From positions 9,920,001 to 9,984,000 of the forward strand of contig CM055611.1 of assembly GCA_029379385.1 (NCBI GenBank): a stretch of DNA of 64,000 nt, in the 5' to 3' direction. This DNA comes from Quillaja saponaria (lineage: Eukaryota; Streptophyta; Magnoliopsida; Fabales; Quillajaceae). The notes beneath the pieces are model-generated. The model worked only from the letters and a program-made list of their open reading frames with translations. It did no database searches and was not told the DNA's origin. This document shows, one piece after another, positions 23,321 through 34,354 of the stretch. Position numbers and translations under genes: made by a program. Positions within the stretch are counted from its first letter, which is position 1; the number at the start of each line of letters is the position of its first letter.

Positions 23321-25248
23321 CATGTATTTCGGGTGTCTTCAAAATTGAATTAAATTGAGAATTCTAAAGAGAAAATGTAGCTTAGGATATTGAGAAGATG
23401 TCTAGAAAATTTTATAACCTGATTCCAAGTATGCTTATCGTTAGAGGTATTAGGTTGCAGCTAGGTCTATGTAAGATTTTTAGTGAGCTTTAGTCAATCT
23501 GGGAGAGTTTGTCATAGATTGTGGTTTGAATTAGCCTAGGACCTCTAAATAAAAGTTATTCCTAACATACTTAAGAGTAAATGTGAAGTGGTACAGGTCT
23601 TGGAAGTCATGATTATGATTTTCGAATATTGACTGTACCTGTTTTGAAGTAATTAATATTAGGAGTTTTTTAAAGGATGAAGAAGGAGGAGACATTTGAA
23701 GATGAAAGGTTCCTAACATCTTTAAAAACTAGATTGGAGTTTCGTAATTTAAGTCCTAAGTAAGAGAATTCTCTAATAATCGGAATCAGGAATTGACAAC
23801 CAGGAATTTTACGTGAGCCCAATTTTTTGTTCATGTGAAGAATTAAGAGAATTCCAGACTGATTTTAGAAAAAAGTTTCTAAATAAGAAAGATGGATAAC
23901 TTCTTAAAGTTACTTTTTAAACTTGGTTCTATTAAATTTAGTTAAGTATATTAGTTGAAAACAAACATACATCTAAGGGTGGTTGTAAAAATATCTAAAG
24001 AAGAGTTAACTTCAATAAATACTTAAAACTTAGTAACTCTAGATTTTTGTAATTAAAATATTTTAACTTATAAAGTTGATAAACTAAATAATATATGAAA
24101 AATGTACTTGCAGCTTCAGAAAGTGTTATCGAATCAACGACGTGCGTGAACACAAGAGTAAGTACTGAATGAGATCAGTAAAAGGTAAGTGGTTAACTAT
24201 TACCCTTTGGTTGCTAAGTTATTATGTGTAATTGTATGAATATTTGAATAAATGTGTTATATAGAAAAAGATGAGCATGTGTAATGTTCAGTGAGTTATT
24301 GGAATTATGTTTGATATTTGAAATTGTTTGTGATTGATAAGGGCCAACAAAGTGAATTTTTCTTTGAAATGATTTTTATTTCCGAAATTGAAATTCAGGT
24401 GCACCTAGGATATTTTGTTTTAAGATATTCTGATTCTGATAAGTGTTTTAAAAATATATTTGAATGCTCAGCCCCGATGGAATGAATTGAGTACGGAGAA
24501 TTAACATGTTGTGGGGGGAGATACTACTATGCAAGGCTGAGTTACTTGTTGGCCTTTTACTTGATTTGTATACTATGATTGCTCTGATTGATTTGTTATC
24601 CTATGAATCACGTGAATTATGAAATTATGACGATTACAAATGCGTGCGTGTATTTTGAATTAAGACATGAACATTGTTACATGATATTAATTAACTATAT
24701 ATGTTATATACTTGTGTTTAGCAATGCTAGTACTCTTTGGGTACGTTTTTCCTCACTGAGTTCATAGGACTCACCTCTCTCTTGTAGGTTTTTTTAATGG
24801 CTTCACTAAGCTCGTGATCTGTTGACAGAATACGACAAGGCATTTTCCAGGATCTCATACTTGAATTCAATGATGAAAATTTGCAATCACACTAGGATTG
24901 TGGGGTGTCTGGTCTTATATTATGTAGTAGTCTCCTTATTTGTTATTGTGATGAGAAACGGAGCGGAGCTCCTTGTTGTCTTTATATTGTTGTTGTGTAA
25001 AAATAGGAGCATATATGTTTGTATTTTGAGATATGTTTCATATTGCAGGGAATTTCTGTTGAAATTTTCAGTAAATTGTTATCTATCTCAATAATCAAAT
25101 TTTTATAGTTAACTTCTGTTTTATAAAATTTACTTTTATGCTTTGGTTTAGCCAAGAGTCATATTTGTTTTTTTGTTTTGAAATCAGGATTACGGAAGTT
25201 TGATTACCCATTTCTCTGACCAATCATGCTTCTGTGAGAGATGTGATA

Positions 25249-26683
25249 AAAATTGTCATTTATGATTATTAAAAAATTAATTTTTTATTATAAAAGAGTA
25301 CATTTACACAGGTTATATGCTAGTTAGTATTATTAATTTGAAGTATCTTTTGTTATTGTTATAGTGTATTAATTTTCTATCCCTTTATTTGACCATTTTT
25401 GCTTCAAATTTCATTATTTTTTTAGTTTTGAAAAAATACGTCATTTTCTTAATCTTATAGCTATAAGAAATCAAAATGACATTTTATATTTCACGATACT
25501 AAAAAGAGCATGAGTTAAAGATAAAGTAAATGTTTTTATGTATGTGTGTGCTCTTTAAAAAAAAAAAATAGTAATGAATTCAAACTTGTCTTACTACTTG
25601 AATGTTTTATGAATATTATATTATTTTAAAGTAATATTAACCGTGCACAAGTTATATACTAAAAATTAAGTAAATAAAATCCACTTTTGGGTTATTGAAC
25701 CTAAGTAATAAGATTATATGAGATACAAATAGAAATTTATTGCTTAGACGTTATTTTGGTCTAGTAATATAACATCATTTTCTACTTGAGAAATTGTTTT
25801 TTTTTTTTAAATAATAATAAAGTAAAATAAATAAGATCTTCTATAATTTAATATTTTCTAATCATGTCCTCCCAATTTTAAATTTTCCAATTAAGTTCTT
25901 AATCAAATTCAAACACGATACATAGACGAAGGAATACAAAATTAGATAATATGGCTACAAAATACCAGAGTAAATTTGGTGATTTTATTAAACATTTTGT
26001 CTTCAGAAAGAATGATTGATGAGGTTGAAAATTTAAAAATGAACAAATAAATTTATGTACTAATTGAGTTAATATTTTTGTCATTTTCCATTACTGCATT
26101 AATATATTTTTTTATCAACATCTATAAAAAGACACTAAGCTAATTTTGTTAAATTGTATCTGGATTTAAAGGGCATAAATTGATCAAGGATAAAATTAAA
26201 AAAAAAATTAACTCATAAAAGATCTGATTAGAAAATAATTAAATTTTAGAACATCTAATTAGAAAAAAATTACTCAGTGACCAAAATAAAAGATAGTGTA
26301 AATGTGTAATCCTAAGAATCAAAATAATAAATAAATCAAATTGTAGTTGATTTTTGAAAAAATAAACTGAAAAAAATAAAAATAAAAATAGTGAAGGTGG
26401 TACCAGAGCTGTCTGTTTTGACTTGTTCTTCCATTACTCCAGAAGGCAAGTGCAGACTGCAGTAGTTAGAGTATTTGACTTTTGTACGTTTTTAGATGTG
26501 AACATTACACTTCTTCTTCTTTTTTTTTCATTCAATTTTGCTTTTTAATGCTTTGAATCGTTATTGTAATTTGTTTTCTTCTAATAAAGTCCAAAATTCA
26601 AGTTTTTAGTCGGAGTACTCAACAGTTGCAGTGCTTGAATCATTTGTTCAATTCCGGCCATTTTTGTATTCAACTTCAAAGAA
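25249..26683. other. Intergenic DNA upstream of the resistance-gene relic
   Basis: AT-rich, with A-runs near 25558 and 26197 and no supported gene or element. The last ~300 bases would hold the promoter and leader of the downstream gene; no distinct TATA box or start can be assigned. Confidence 0.5.
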
Positions 26684-29600
26684 TTGTTGATGAAGAAGAT
26701 GTGGAGGGCTTCCAAGGCACTGGGTTCCATGGTCTACGGCACAATTGTGGGGGATCCCACTACGGTAGTTGCAGCAGCTATTTCGAGTCTACTTGACACA
26801 GAAAAAGAATCTCAAGCCGAAAAGAAGACGTACAACGTGTTCTTGAGCTTCAGAGGCGCAGACACTTGCAGTGCTTTCACGGGGTCATCTCTACGCCGCT
26901 CTATCCAATGCCGGAATCATCACTTACATAGACGACGAGGAGCTCCGGAGAGGAGATGACATCTCACCGGCACTGTTGACAGCAATTGAAGGGTCTAGAA
27001 TTTGCGTTGTTGTTTTCTCGGGAAATTATGCTGATTCCAGATGGTGTTTGCTGGAATTGGAGAAAATTTTGGAGTTCCAAAAAAATATTGGGCTGACGTT
27101 TATACCTATATTCTACGGTGTGGAGCCAACAGATGTACGAAATCAAACTGGTAATTGAGGGAAAGCATTTAAAAAACTCGAAGGGCGTCTCGCATCGAAG
27201 GAGAAATATAAGGTGTTGGATTGGAGGAAAGCACTCAGAGAAGCTGCAAATTTATCTAGATGGGAACTGAATGGCGGGTAACCATTTCCCCCTTTAATAT
27301 TTATTGATTATGTTGCATTGATGTTATGCTTGCTGAGTTGCTTCATGTGTTTGTATACCATGTATCTATATATTTGATTTTTGTCTTAATATTGCTTTAT
27401 CACAAAGGACCCAAAAGAAATAAAATGGAAATCTTGTCTGATGGGTCTTAAAGAAACTGTTGTATATGTACATATTGGTCAAAAATGTTTTACTCCAAAT
27501 TTGAGGTTTTTGTTTTACATTCACTTTTTTAGTTACACGGGTTCGGTAACATTACCATCCTTTGAATCCTAAAGAACCAGGCATAAGGCAAAGATAATCA
27601 GTGGAATTGTCATAGATATTTCAAGAAGACTAAACATACTTATTTGTAGTTGAACATCCAGTTGGGATAAAATCTCATGTGCAAGATAGAATTCACTTAT
27701 TAAATGTTGGATTGGCTGATATTCGTCTCATTGGGGTTTTGGGGATGGGAGGAAGTGGTGAAACAACCATTACAAAAGCCATTTATAATGAAATTCATCA
27801 CGAGTTTAAGGGTAGAAGTTTTCTTGCAAATGTCAGGAAAGTTTGGGGGCAGGAAAATGGCAAGGTTTCCTTACAAGAGCAACTTGTTTATGTTGTCTTC
27901 CCAACAAACAAGATGAGGATACGTAGTGTTGATTGTGGCACTGTTATTCTTAAAGAAAGGCTTCACCAGAACAAGGTTTTTCTTGTACTTGATGATGTAG
28001 ATAAGTTGGAGCAACTAAATGCATTAGCCGGAAATTGTAACTGGTTTGGTCCAGGGAGTAGAATTATCATTACAACTAGAGATGAGCATCTGCTTAATGT
28101 GCTTAATGTGGATGAAGTATATATGATGAAAGAGATGGATGTAACTGAATCTCTTGAGCTTTTTAGCTGGCATGCCTTTAAGGAAAAAAATTCTAAAGAA
28201 GATTTCATAGAACTCTCAGGGAATGTGGTTGCCTATTCTGGAGGACTTCCACTAGCTCTTGAAGTTCTGGGCTCTTATTTGTTTTATAGGGATATACCAC
28301 AATGGGAAAGTACATTAGAGAAATTAAAAAGAATTTCTAATGATCAAGTTCAGAAGAAGTTAAAAATAAGTTTTGATGGTTTAAGCGATGATGAAATAAA
28401 GGATATATTCATTGATATATCCTGTTTCTTTATTGGTGTCAACAGAAATGATGTGGTAAAAATATTGGATGGATGTGGATTTTATGCAGAAATTGGAATA
28501 AGTGTCCTCACGGAAAGGTGCCTTGTAACTGTCGACAAGAAAAACAAGCTCACTATGCATGACCTGCTTAGAGACATGGGAAGAGAAATTGCTCGTGAAA
28601 AATCTGCAAGGGCACCTGAGGAACGTAGTTGATTATGGTTTCATGAAGTCGTGCTTGATGTGTTAACAAAACATACTGTAAGAATTACTTTCTCTGTATT
28701 TATTGCTCTATGTTTTATATTTATCATCATGCTGATTCCTAATTGCAAACAATATATACAAGAAGAGTGGGTGAGAACTTGACCTATTCTATTCACTATA
28801 TGAATACTACATCAGTAGGCATTGGTAATGACTAATGAGTATACTATTCTACTCATTAGGCATTGGTAATGACTAATGAGTATACTACATCTCTACATCA
28901 GTAGTGCTATATATGTCATGTACCTTTTGATGGCAGGGAACAAAAGCTATTGAAGGAAACTCTCTGACAGTGCCCAGACTAGAAAAAGTGAGTTTCAATA
29001 GCAAAGCCTTTAAGGAGATGAAGAGACTCAGATTGCTTCAACTTGGCCATGTTAAACTTATTGGTGAATATGAATATCTTTCGAAAGACTCGAGGTGGCT
29101 TTGTTAGCATAAATTTCCTTTAGGAAGCATACCAGAGGACTTTAACTTGGGATGTTTAGTTGCTATGGACTTAAGATACAGCAATCTCAAACATGTTTGG
29201 AAGGCACCTCAGGTACAACTATAAATATCTTTCTCTATCTTATTTACTTTGACTGTTTGACATGATTCATAGTAACATTGAAATTTCTATCTTTTGTCTT
29301 TTCTCTAATTTATTTTCTGTTGTTTGTGTTCTTATTCTAATAGTTAACAAAGAAGCTGCAACTCCTCAATCTCAGTCATTCATCTTATGTAACCCAAACC
29401 CCTGATTTTTCATATCTTCCAAATCTTGAGAAGTTAATACTAAAATACTGTCCAATATTGTCCATGGTGCACGAATCCATTGGGGATCTTAGTAGTCTTG
29501 TTTTGGTAAACTTTAGAGACTGTAAGAACCTTTGTAATTTGCCACGAAGTTTCTAAGTTGAAGTCTCTCAGAACTCTCATTGTTTCTGGCTGTTCAAAGA

Positions 29601-30121
29601 TAGAAAGATTAGAAGAGGACTTGGAGCAGATGGAATCCTTGACAACTCTAACTGTAGCCAAGACTAATATATCTCAAGTGCCATTTTGAATCATAAACTC
29701 AAAGTGCATCAGATATTTGTCTCTATGTGGCTATCAAGGACCTTCACGTGATGTGTTTCCTTCACTCATTTGGTCTTGGCTGTCACCAAGAGATGCTCCA
29801 CAGTCACTTGCTTCCTCATTTGGGTGCCTTTTGTCTCTGGTTTCTTTGAATCTAAGGAATGAATATTTACATAGTCTTCCATCAACAACACTCAGTGGCC
29901 TTCCAAAGTTTCGAAAGCTATGTATGCAATGTGGCTTAAAGCTCCGACCAGCTCGGCATTTAGCAAGAAATTTCAATGCCTTATCTACATTAAATAGAAA
30001 AATGTTGAAGAAAACATCAGAAATACCTAAAGCTGTCATTCAAGGATCAAATAATTTGTTGAACTCTCATATGGGAGGTTACAACAAAATCACCACTACC
30101 CTAATACACAGCATCCTACAG
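26684..30121 (+). pseudogene. TIR-NBS-LRR (TNL) disease-resistance gene, broken
   Basis: Probable exons are 26684-27277, about 27579-28677, 28937-29212 and 29344-30121, with GT/AG borders. Exon 1 is the TIR domain (KKTYNVFLSFRGADT; LYAALSNAGIITYIDDEELR; FIPIFYGVEPTDVRNQTG). An extra base near 26885 shifts the frame and TGA at 27156 stops it. Exon 2 is the NB-ARC (GMGGSGETT P-loop, KVFLVLDDVDKL, GSRIIITTRDEHLL, GGLPLALEVLGSYL, TMHDLLRDMGREIA), with a frameshift near 27640 and TGA at 28630. The P-loop Lys, needed for nucleotide binding, is Glu (codon 27760). Exons 3-4 are leucine-rich repeats (LLQLGHVKLIGEYEYL, PNLEKLILKYCPILSMVHES), with TAG at 29105 and more shifts near 29555. The usual post-LRR C-terminal exon is missing. 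TNLs are cytoplasmic or nuclear immune receptors. Confidence 0.93.
28810..28905. repeat. Short tandem duplication in a TNL intron
   Basis: AGGCATTGGTAATGACTAAT-GAGTATACTA occurs twice, at about 28818 and 28858, a period near 40. It lies between exons 2 and 3 and has no coding effect. Confidence 0.8.
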
Positions 30122-30319
30122 GTTTCTTTCATCTCCTTAACTTTTTAGCAATTGGTATATGTAAAAAAAAAATTACCATCAAATATTGCTGATTATATCA
30201 CGAAAGTACAAGCAAACAAGATAAATGGACCATTAATGTATAACTCAAGTGACCATTGAGGATTTTTTGTCAAATCCTGATCTTCATTTATGTTTTGTTT
30301 GTTTAAGCTTTTTTCCTCC
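30122..30319. other. Boundary between TNL exon 4 and the duplicated DNA
   Basis: A GT donor follows exon 4 at 30122, but no matching C-terminal exon is found downstream. The stretch is AT-rich with no recognised feature. Confidence 0.5.
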
Positions 30320-31104
30320 TCTTACTCATTTCTCTATTCTTCTCTCTTATCTTATTAGTTTAAAACATCAGTTATCCAATAAAAATGCACCTCTTCACCC
30401 TTTCTTCTCCCACACCCTCATTAATTTTACATATCAATTAGCACAATCAAAACGCATATCAGTTTCTATATTGATCTCACATCAACATTTGATTTGATAT
30501 GTGTCATAAATAATAATAATAAGAGAGAGATTTTTAGGAGGTAGTAACGGTTTTAAATTTTAATGATTACTTATTGATACATATGTGGTATCAATAATAA
30601 TAATAATAATAAAAAGAAAAAATAATAAGAAACAAAATTAGAAGTTAGTTATAGTTTTAAATTTTGATGATTACCCATTGATATATGTGATATAAATAAT
30701 AATGAGAGAGATTTTAAGAGTTAGTAATGGTTTTAAATTTTAATAATTACGTATGTGATATAAATAGTAATAATAGAGATTTTAAGAGTTAGTATGTTAC
30801 TTTTTAGTAAAAAATGACATAAAAATTTTCCTTAATTAAATTAATAGCAAACCTCTCAATTTTCATAATTGCCTTTCCATTTTCTTGAATTCAACCAAAA
30901 TTGTAGGTTTTTCATGTAATTATAAGAGAAAATAGGAAATAAAAATATGGTGAGGATCACCCATTCATTTTCTCTTCTCAGTAGTAAATAACTCTCTCCC
31001 TCTACCGCTAACTTCGTGACAATCACTGAAACTTCAATTTTAAAATTTCTTTTGTTGATCTTGATTTATAATTTGATTTTTGTTTCAATTGTTTATTATT
31101 AAAA
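30320..31104. repeat. Direct duplication, copy 1
   Basis: Matches 31281-32053 with an offset of about 950. Shared phrases include TCTCTCTTA.CTTATTAGTTT, AATGCACCTCTTCACC, TATTGAT.TCACAT.AACATT, AAAATATGGTGAGG.TCACCC, TCTTCTCAGTAGTAAATAAC and GATCTTGATTTATAATTTGA. Within it a smaller unit, TTTTA.GAGTTAGTAA.GGTTT followed by TAAATTTTAATGATTAC, repeats three to four times. It is non-coding and may be paired ends of a non-autonomous element or a plain tandem duplication. Confidence 0.8.
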
Positions 31105-31280
31105 GCAACTGATTAATTTTTCATCTCCCCTATCCCATTAATTTTATAGAACATATGATTCTAATTTTTTTACCACATCAGCTTTTAAAAAAAATAATTA
31201 GTTACTAATTGATTTCCCTTTTCTTCTCCCCCGCCCTATTAAATTAAAGCATCAGTTACCGAAAAAATAGTTAATAGATG

Positions 31281-32053
31281 ACTCATTTCTTTGTTCTTCT
31301 CTCTTAGCTTATTAGTTTAAAACATCAATTACCATAAAAAATGCACCTCTTCACCATTTCTTCTTCCACACCTCATTAATTTTACATATTAGTTAGCACA
31401 ATCAAACGCATGTCAGTTTCTATATTGATGTCACATTAACATTTGATTTGATACATGCCATAAATAATAATTGTAAGAGAGAGATTTTAGGTGTTAGTTA
31501 CGATTTTATATTTTAATGATTACTCATTGATACATATGTGGTATAAATAATAATAATAATAAGAAGAAATAATAAGAAACAAAATTAGGAGTTAGTGACA
31601 GTTTTAAATTTTGATGATTACCTATTGATATATATGATATAAATAATAATGAGAGAGATTTTAGGAGTTAGTAATGGTTTTAAATTTTAATGATTACATA
31701 TGTGATATAAATTCAAATAATTGAGATTTTAAGAGTTAGTATGTTACTTTTTAGTAAATAATGACATAAAAAATTTCCTTAATTAAATTAATAGCAAACC
31801 TCTCAATTTTCATAATTGGCTCTTCATTTTCTTGAATTCAACCAAAATTGTAGGTTTTACATATAATTATAACATAAAATAGGAAATAAAAATATGGTGA
31901 GGGTCACCCATTCATTTCCTCTTCTCAGTAGTAAATAACTCTCTCCTTCCACCATTGACTTTTTGACGATTACTAAAATTTCAGTTCCAAAATTTCTTTT
32001 ATTGATCTTGATTTATAATTTGATTTTTGTTTCAATTGTTTATTATTAGTTTA
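31281..32053. repeat. Direct duplication, copy 2
   Basis: Partner of 30320-31104. The two copies are separated by about 176 bp (31105-31280) that looks like a partial third pass of the same AT-rich material. Divergence by scattered substitutions suggests an old event. Confidence 0.8.
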
Positions 32054-32159
32054 ATTTGTTCAAATGTAATTTTTGAGCATGTTTTCAAGATTGAGAAGAT
32101 CTTGATCTTCAATTTTGTTTTCTAATTGGAAATACGGGTTTGATTTGTTTATGATCGTA

Positions 32160-32500
32160 AATATGAGAAAGTGATCTTACTCAATTATGAGCCTGATTAC
32201 CAGAAAGCTATCAAGAATACCAAGGACAAGCTAATGGTTGCTATTACCAAGAAAAACCTTACTCTGACTATATTTCGTCTTGCTTATGTATATTTTTCTT
32301 TCTCTCTTTTGCTTTATTAAAAGATGTATGGTCTGAGACTATATATAAATATACTTAATTGTTTTGTGTGGGATGATTAATATTATTTGTTGAATTTGTA
32401 GTAGAGATGACATTATGTTTAGACCTTTGACGTAGAAGTGAAGATTGGACGTCCATCTAGAACCATCAAGCACTTGTCTAAAGTTGTCTATGGAACTAAT
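32160..32500 (+). pseudogene. Possible gene fragment of unknown identity (two exon-like blocks)
   Basis: A stretch at 32165-32287 reads without stop as VILLNYEPDYQKAIKNTKDK and on to LTIFRLAY, and is followed by a GT. After an AG near 32401 a second block reads KIGRPSRTIKHLSKVVYGT. Codon content is less AT-biased than the surroundings, which is why I flag it. I do not recognise the family, and in-frame stops lie between the parts. It directly follows duplication copy 2 and could be a captured exon. Confidence 0.3.
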
Positions 32501-33562
32501 AATGACTGATACAAAAGATATAAAATAATTAAATAACTTTAAGAATAATAATTTCATCAATTCAATCAAAATAAAATGTATAAGATTCATAATATTGAAT
32601 CAAATAAAAAAAAACAATGGTATTGTTAATAATATTGTATTTTTACAAATTCTTTTTTTATATAAATTTTAAAAATCTTAAATAAAAAATAAGCTCTTGC
32701 ATAGCACAGATGAGATACATCTAATACTCTATATATTCTCACCTTCTCTATAAATCTATATTATTTTGTTATATCAAATATTGAATGGGCATGTGTCTAA
32801 TTCAACCACTAATTAGTCTTGTCTGATTAATAAGAATAATATTAAACAATTATGATATCAATTAAGGAAATGTTAATATTGAGAAAAATAAAGAAAATAA
32901 TTAGGAGCCCCAATATAATAAAGAATTATGAGTTGGATTGGATACTAAACACAAACATAGACCTACCAACTATTTTTTATTTTTTCATATCACAATTGAT
33001 GTTTTGAAGGTTATATTTCTTCCCTTTTACTAACAACATGTAAGTTATAATAAGATAATCAAATATTTTTTGTGCAATGTATTTTAAAAATGATAAGACC
33101 ATAATGTTAAAAATTAGGGCACAAAAATTAACATGCTGAGTATGAACAAAATAGTATATTACTTAAACTTCATATGGTGACATAGAGTCTTAATTTTTTT
33201 TGTTTTATGCAGATCAAGTCATGCAAACTAGTGTAACATATCATATTACAAAATTGAGTAAGCTTTCAGATACATTATAAAGATCTGAATATTTAGTTGT
33301 TTTTATTTTTTGGATAAGTCAATCAAACACTTTTATTATTTATAAACCAATCAACTATATCTATTATTCTTTTTTAATCACGAATATAACATTATTTATC
33401 ATAGTTATGACTTATGAGTTAAGTAAAAAATTATAGATTCCATTATTAAAAATAAAATAAAAAATACAACTTCCATCTTTGGCAAAAGGGAAAAATATAA
33501 CATTCGTGTGAAAATACTCAAACAAACATTCTGTGTGAAAACATCCAATCACTGTAATTTTT
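32501..33562. other. AT-rich intergenic DNA
   Basis: No gene, RNA or element is recognised. Short A/T runs only. Confidence 0.5.
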
Positions 33563-33576
33563 ATTATATATATGCG
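33563..33576 (+). promoter_or_regulatory. Candidate TATA box of the fucosyltransferase gene
   Basis: ATTATATATATGCGC-like sequence lies about 790 bp upstream of the start codon, ahead of a probable untranslated first exon. It is one of many AT-rich words here, so the call rests on position relative to that exon. Confidence 0.3.
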
Positions 33577-33728
33577 CACTTTGACAAAGAGGAAATATTG
33601 AATCTTTCATCAGATTTGGAGTAAGAATCACTTCGATTTTTCTTTTCTTGCTTTTCTATTTTTATATTATAAAGTCATAAATAAAATACTATTATAGCAA
33701 AACTCATGGGCTACTCTAATGGACGACC

Positions 33729-33781
33729 GCCGAGTGCCGAGTGCCGAGTGCCGAGTGCCGAGTGCCCAGTGCCCAGTGCCG
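33729..33781. repeat. GC-rich heptamer minisatellite, (CCGAGTG)n
   Basis: About seven tandem copies of a 7-bp unit, the last two changed to CCCAGTG. It is a striking GC-rich island in AT-rich DNA and lies where the fucosyltransferase transcript or its proximal promoter should be, about 600 bp before the start codon. Confidence 0.95.
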
Positions 33782-33789
33782 ACAGGACG

Positions 33790-34353
33790 TTGTAGAAAAG
33801 ATTAGTTCTATTAATGTTAATTTTCTGTAAGACACTTAATCATATGATTTTCTTAAGGGCATATTAGCCAGATTCAACCGAAGATATTGGAATCGAAACT
33901 TGGAAAAGTACTCAAAGGAAGCATCAGAAAAGGACCAAGATGATGATTTCGACCTCTTACGGAGAAAATGTTTCAATGATTTGAGGTAAGAGTTATAACC
34001 CGACATTGTTTTTCTTCTTTGACCGTTGTGGGTTTAGTCTCCTCTTGGATTTTCTGGGCTATTGAACTGATCTGAATGACAAATTTTTCAAATTTCATAC
34101 GCAAAAAGGAATTTAATGTCTTTTTTTTCTCCTTCTTCCTCAAATAGATCTGTGAATGCGAATATTCTTCTTTGATCCTGTATTATCTCACTCACTCTAT
34201 GTACCAGCTCAGCTACCAGAATTAAGGCATATTTACCATGTTTACATTTAATTCATATTCGATGCTCATGAACTGCAACTTTAATCTAAATATTCTTTGC
34301 GAATAATTTGATACCCTGCAAAATTTGGTTGTATCTTAATGATACAGGGAGAT
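33790..34353 (+). other. Probable 5' untranslated exon and intron of the fucosyltransferase gene
   Basis: A less AT-rich stretch at about 33850-33986 ends TTTGAG|GTAAGAG, a strong plant 5' splice site. A matching acceptor, GATACAG, ends at 34347, six bases before the ATG at 34355. No long frame is present in the first part. The arrangement suggests a leader intron of about 360 bp. Transcript evidence would settle the exon start. Confidence 0.45.
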
Positions 34354-34354
34354 C

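Larger units (their letters stand above)
17882..25248 (+). mobile_element. LTR-B copy 3, full-length LTR split by copy 4
   Basis: Begins TGTTATAACCCTCATAACCC and ends CCAATCATGCTTCTGTGAGA followed by GATGTGATA, a decayed form of the GGGGTGTGACA terminus. Subtracting the nested copy and its duplication leaves 3,677 bp, close to the 3,685 bp of copy 4, so this is a complete single LTR. Flanks TAAAT and AAAAT match at four of five bases, a plausible but eroded TSD. Internal landmarks on this strand are GGGCCAACAAAGTGAA, GGTGCACCTAGGATA, GCTCAGCCC and TACT-TTGGGTAC with CTCACTGAGTT. No coding domain is present. Confidence 0.85.

Noticed and set aside
30320..32053. Reading the direct repeats as CRISPR-like or satellite DNA
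   Set aside because: Only two long diverged copies with internal simple repeats in plant nuclear DNA; no short repeat-spacer pattern.
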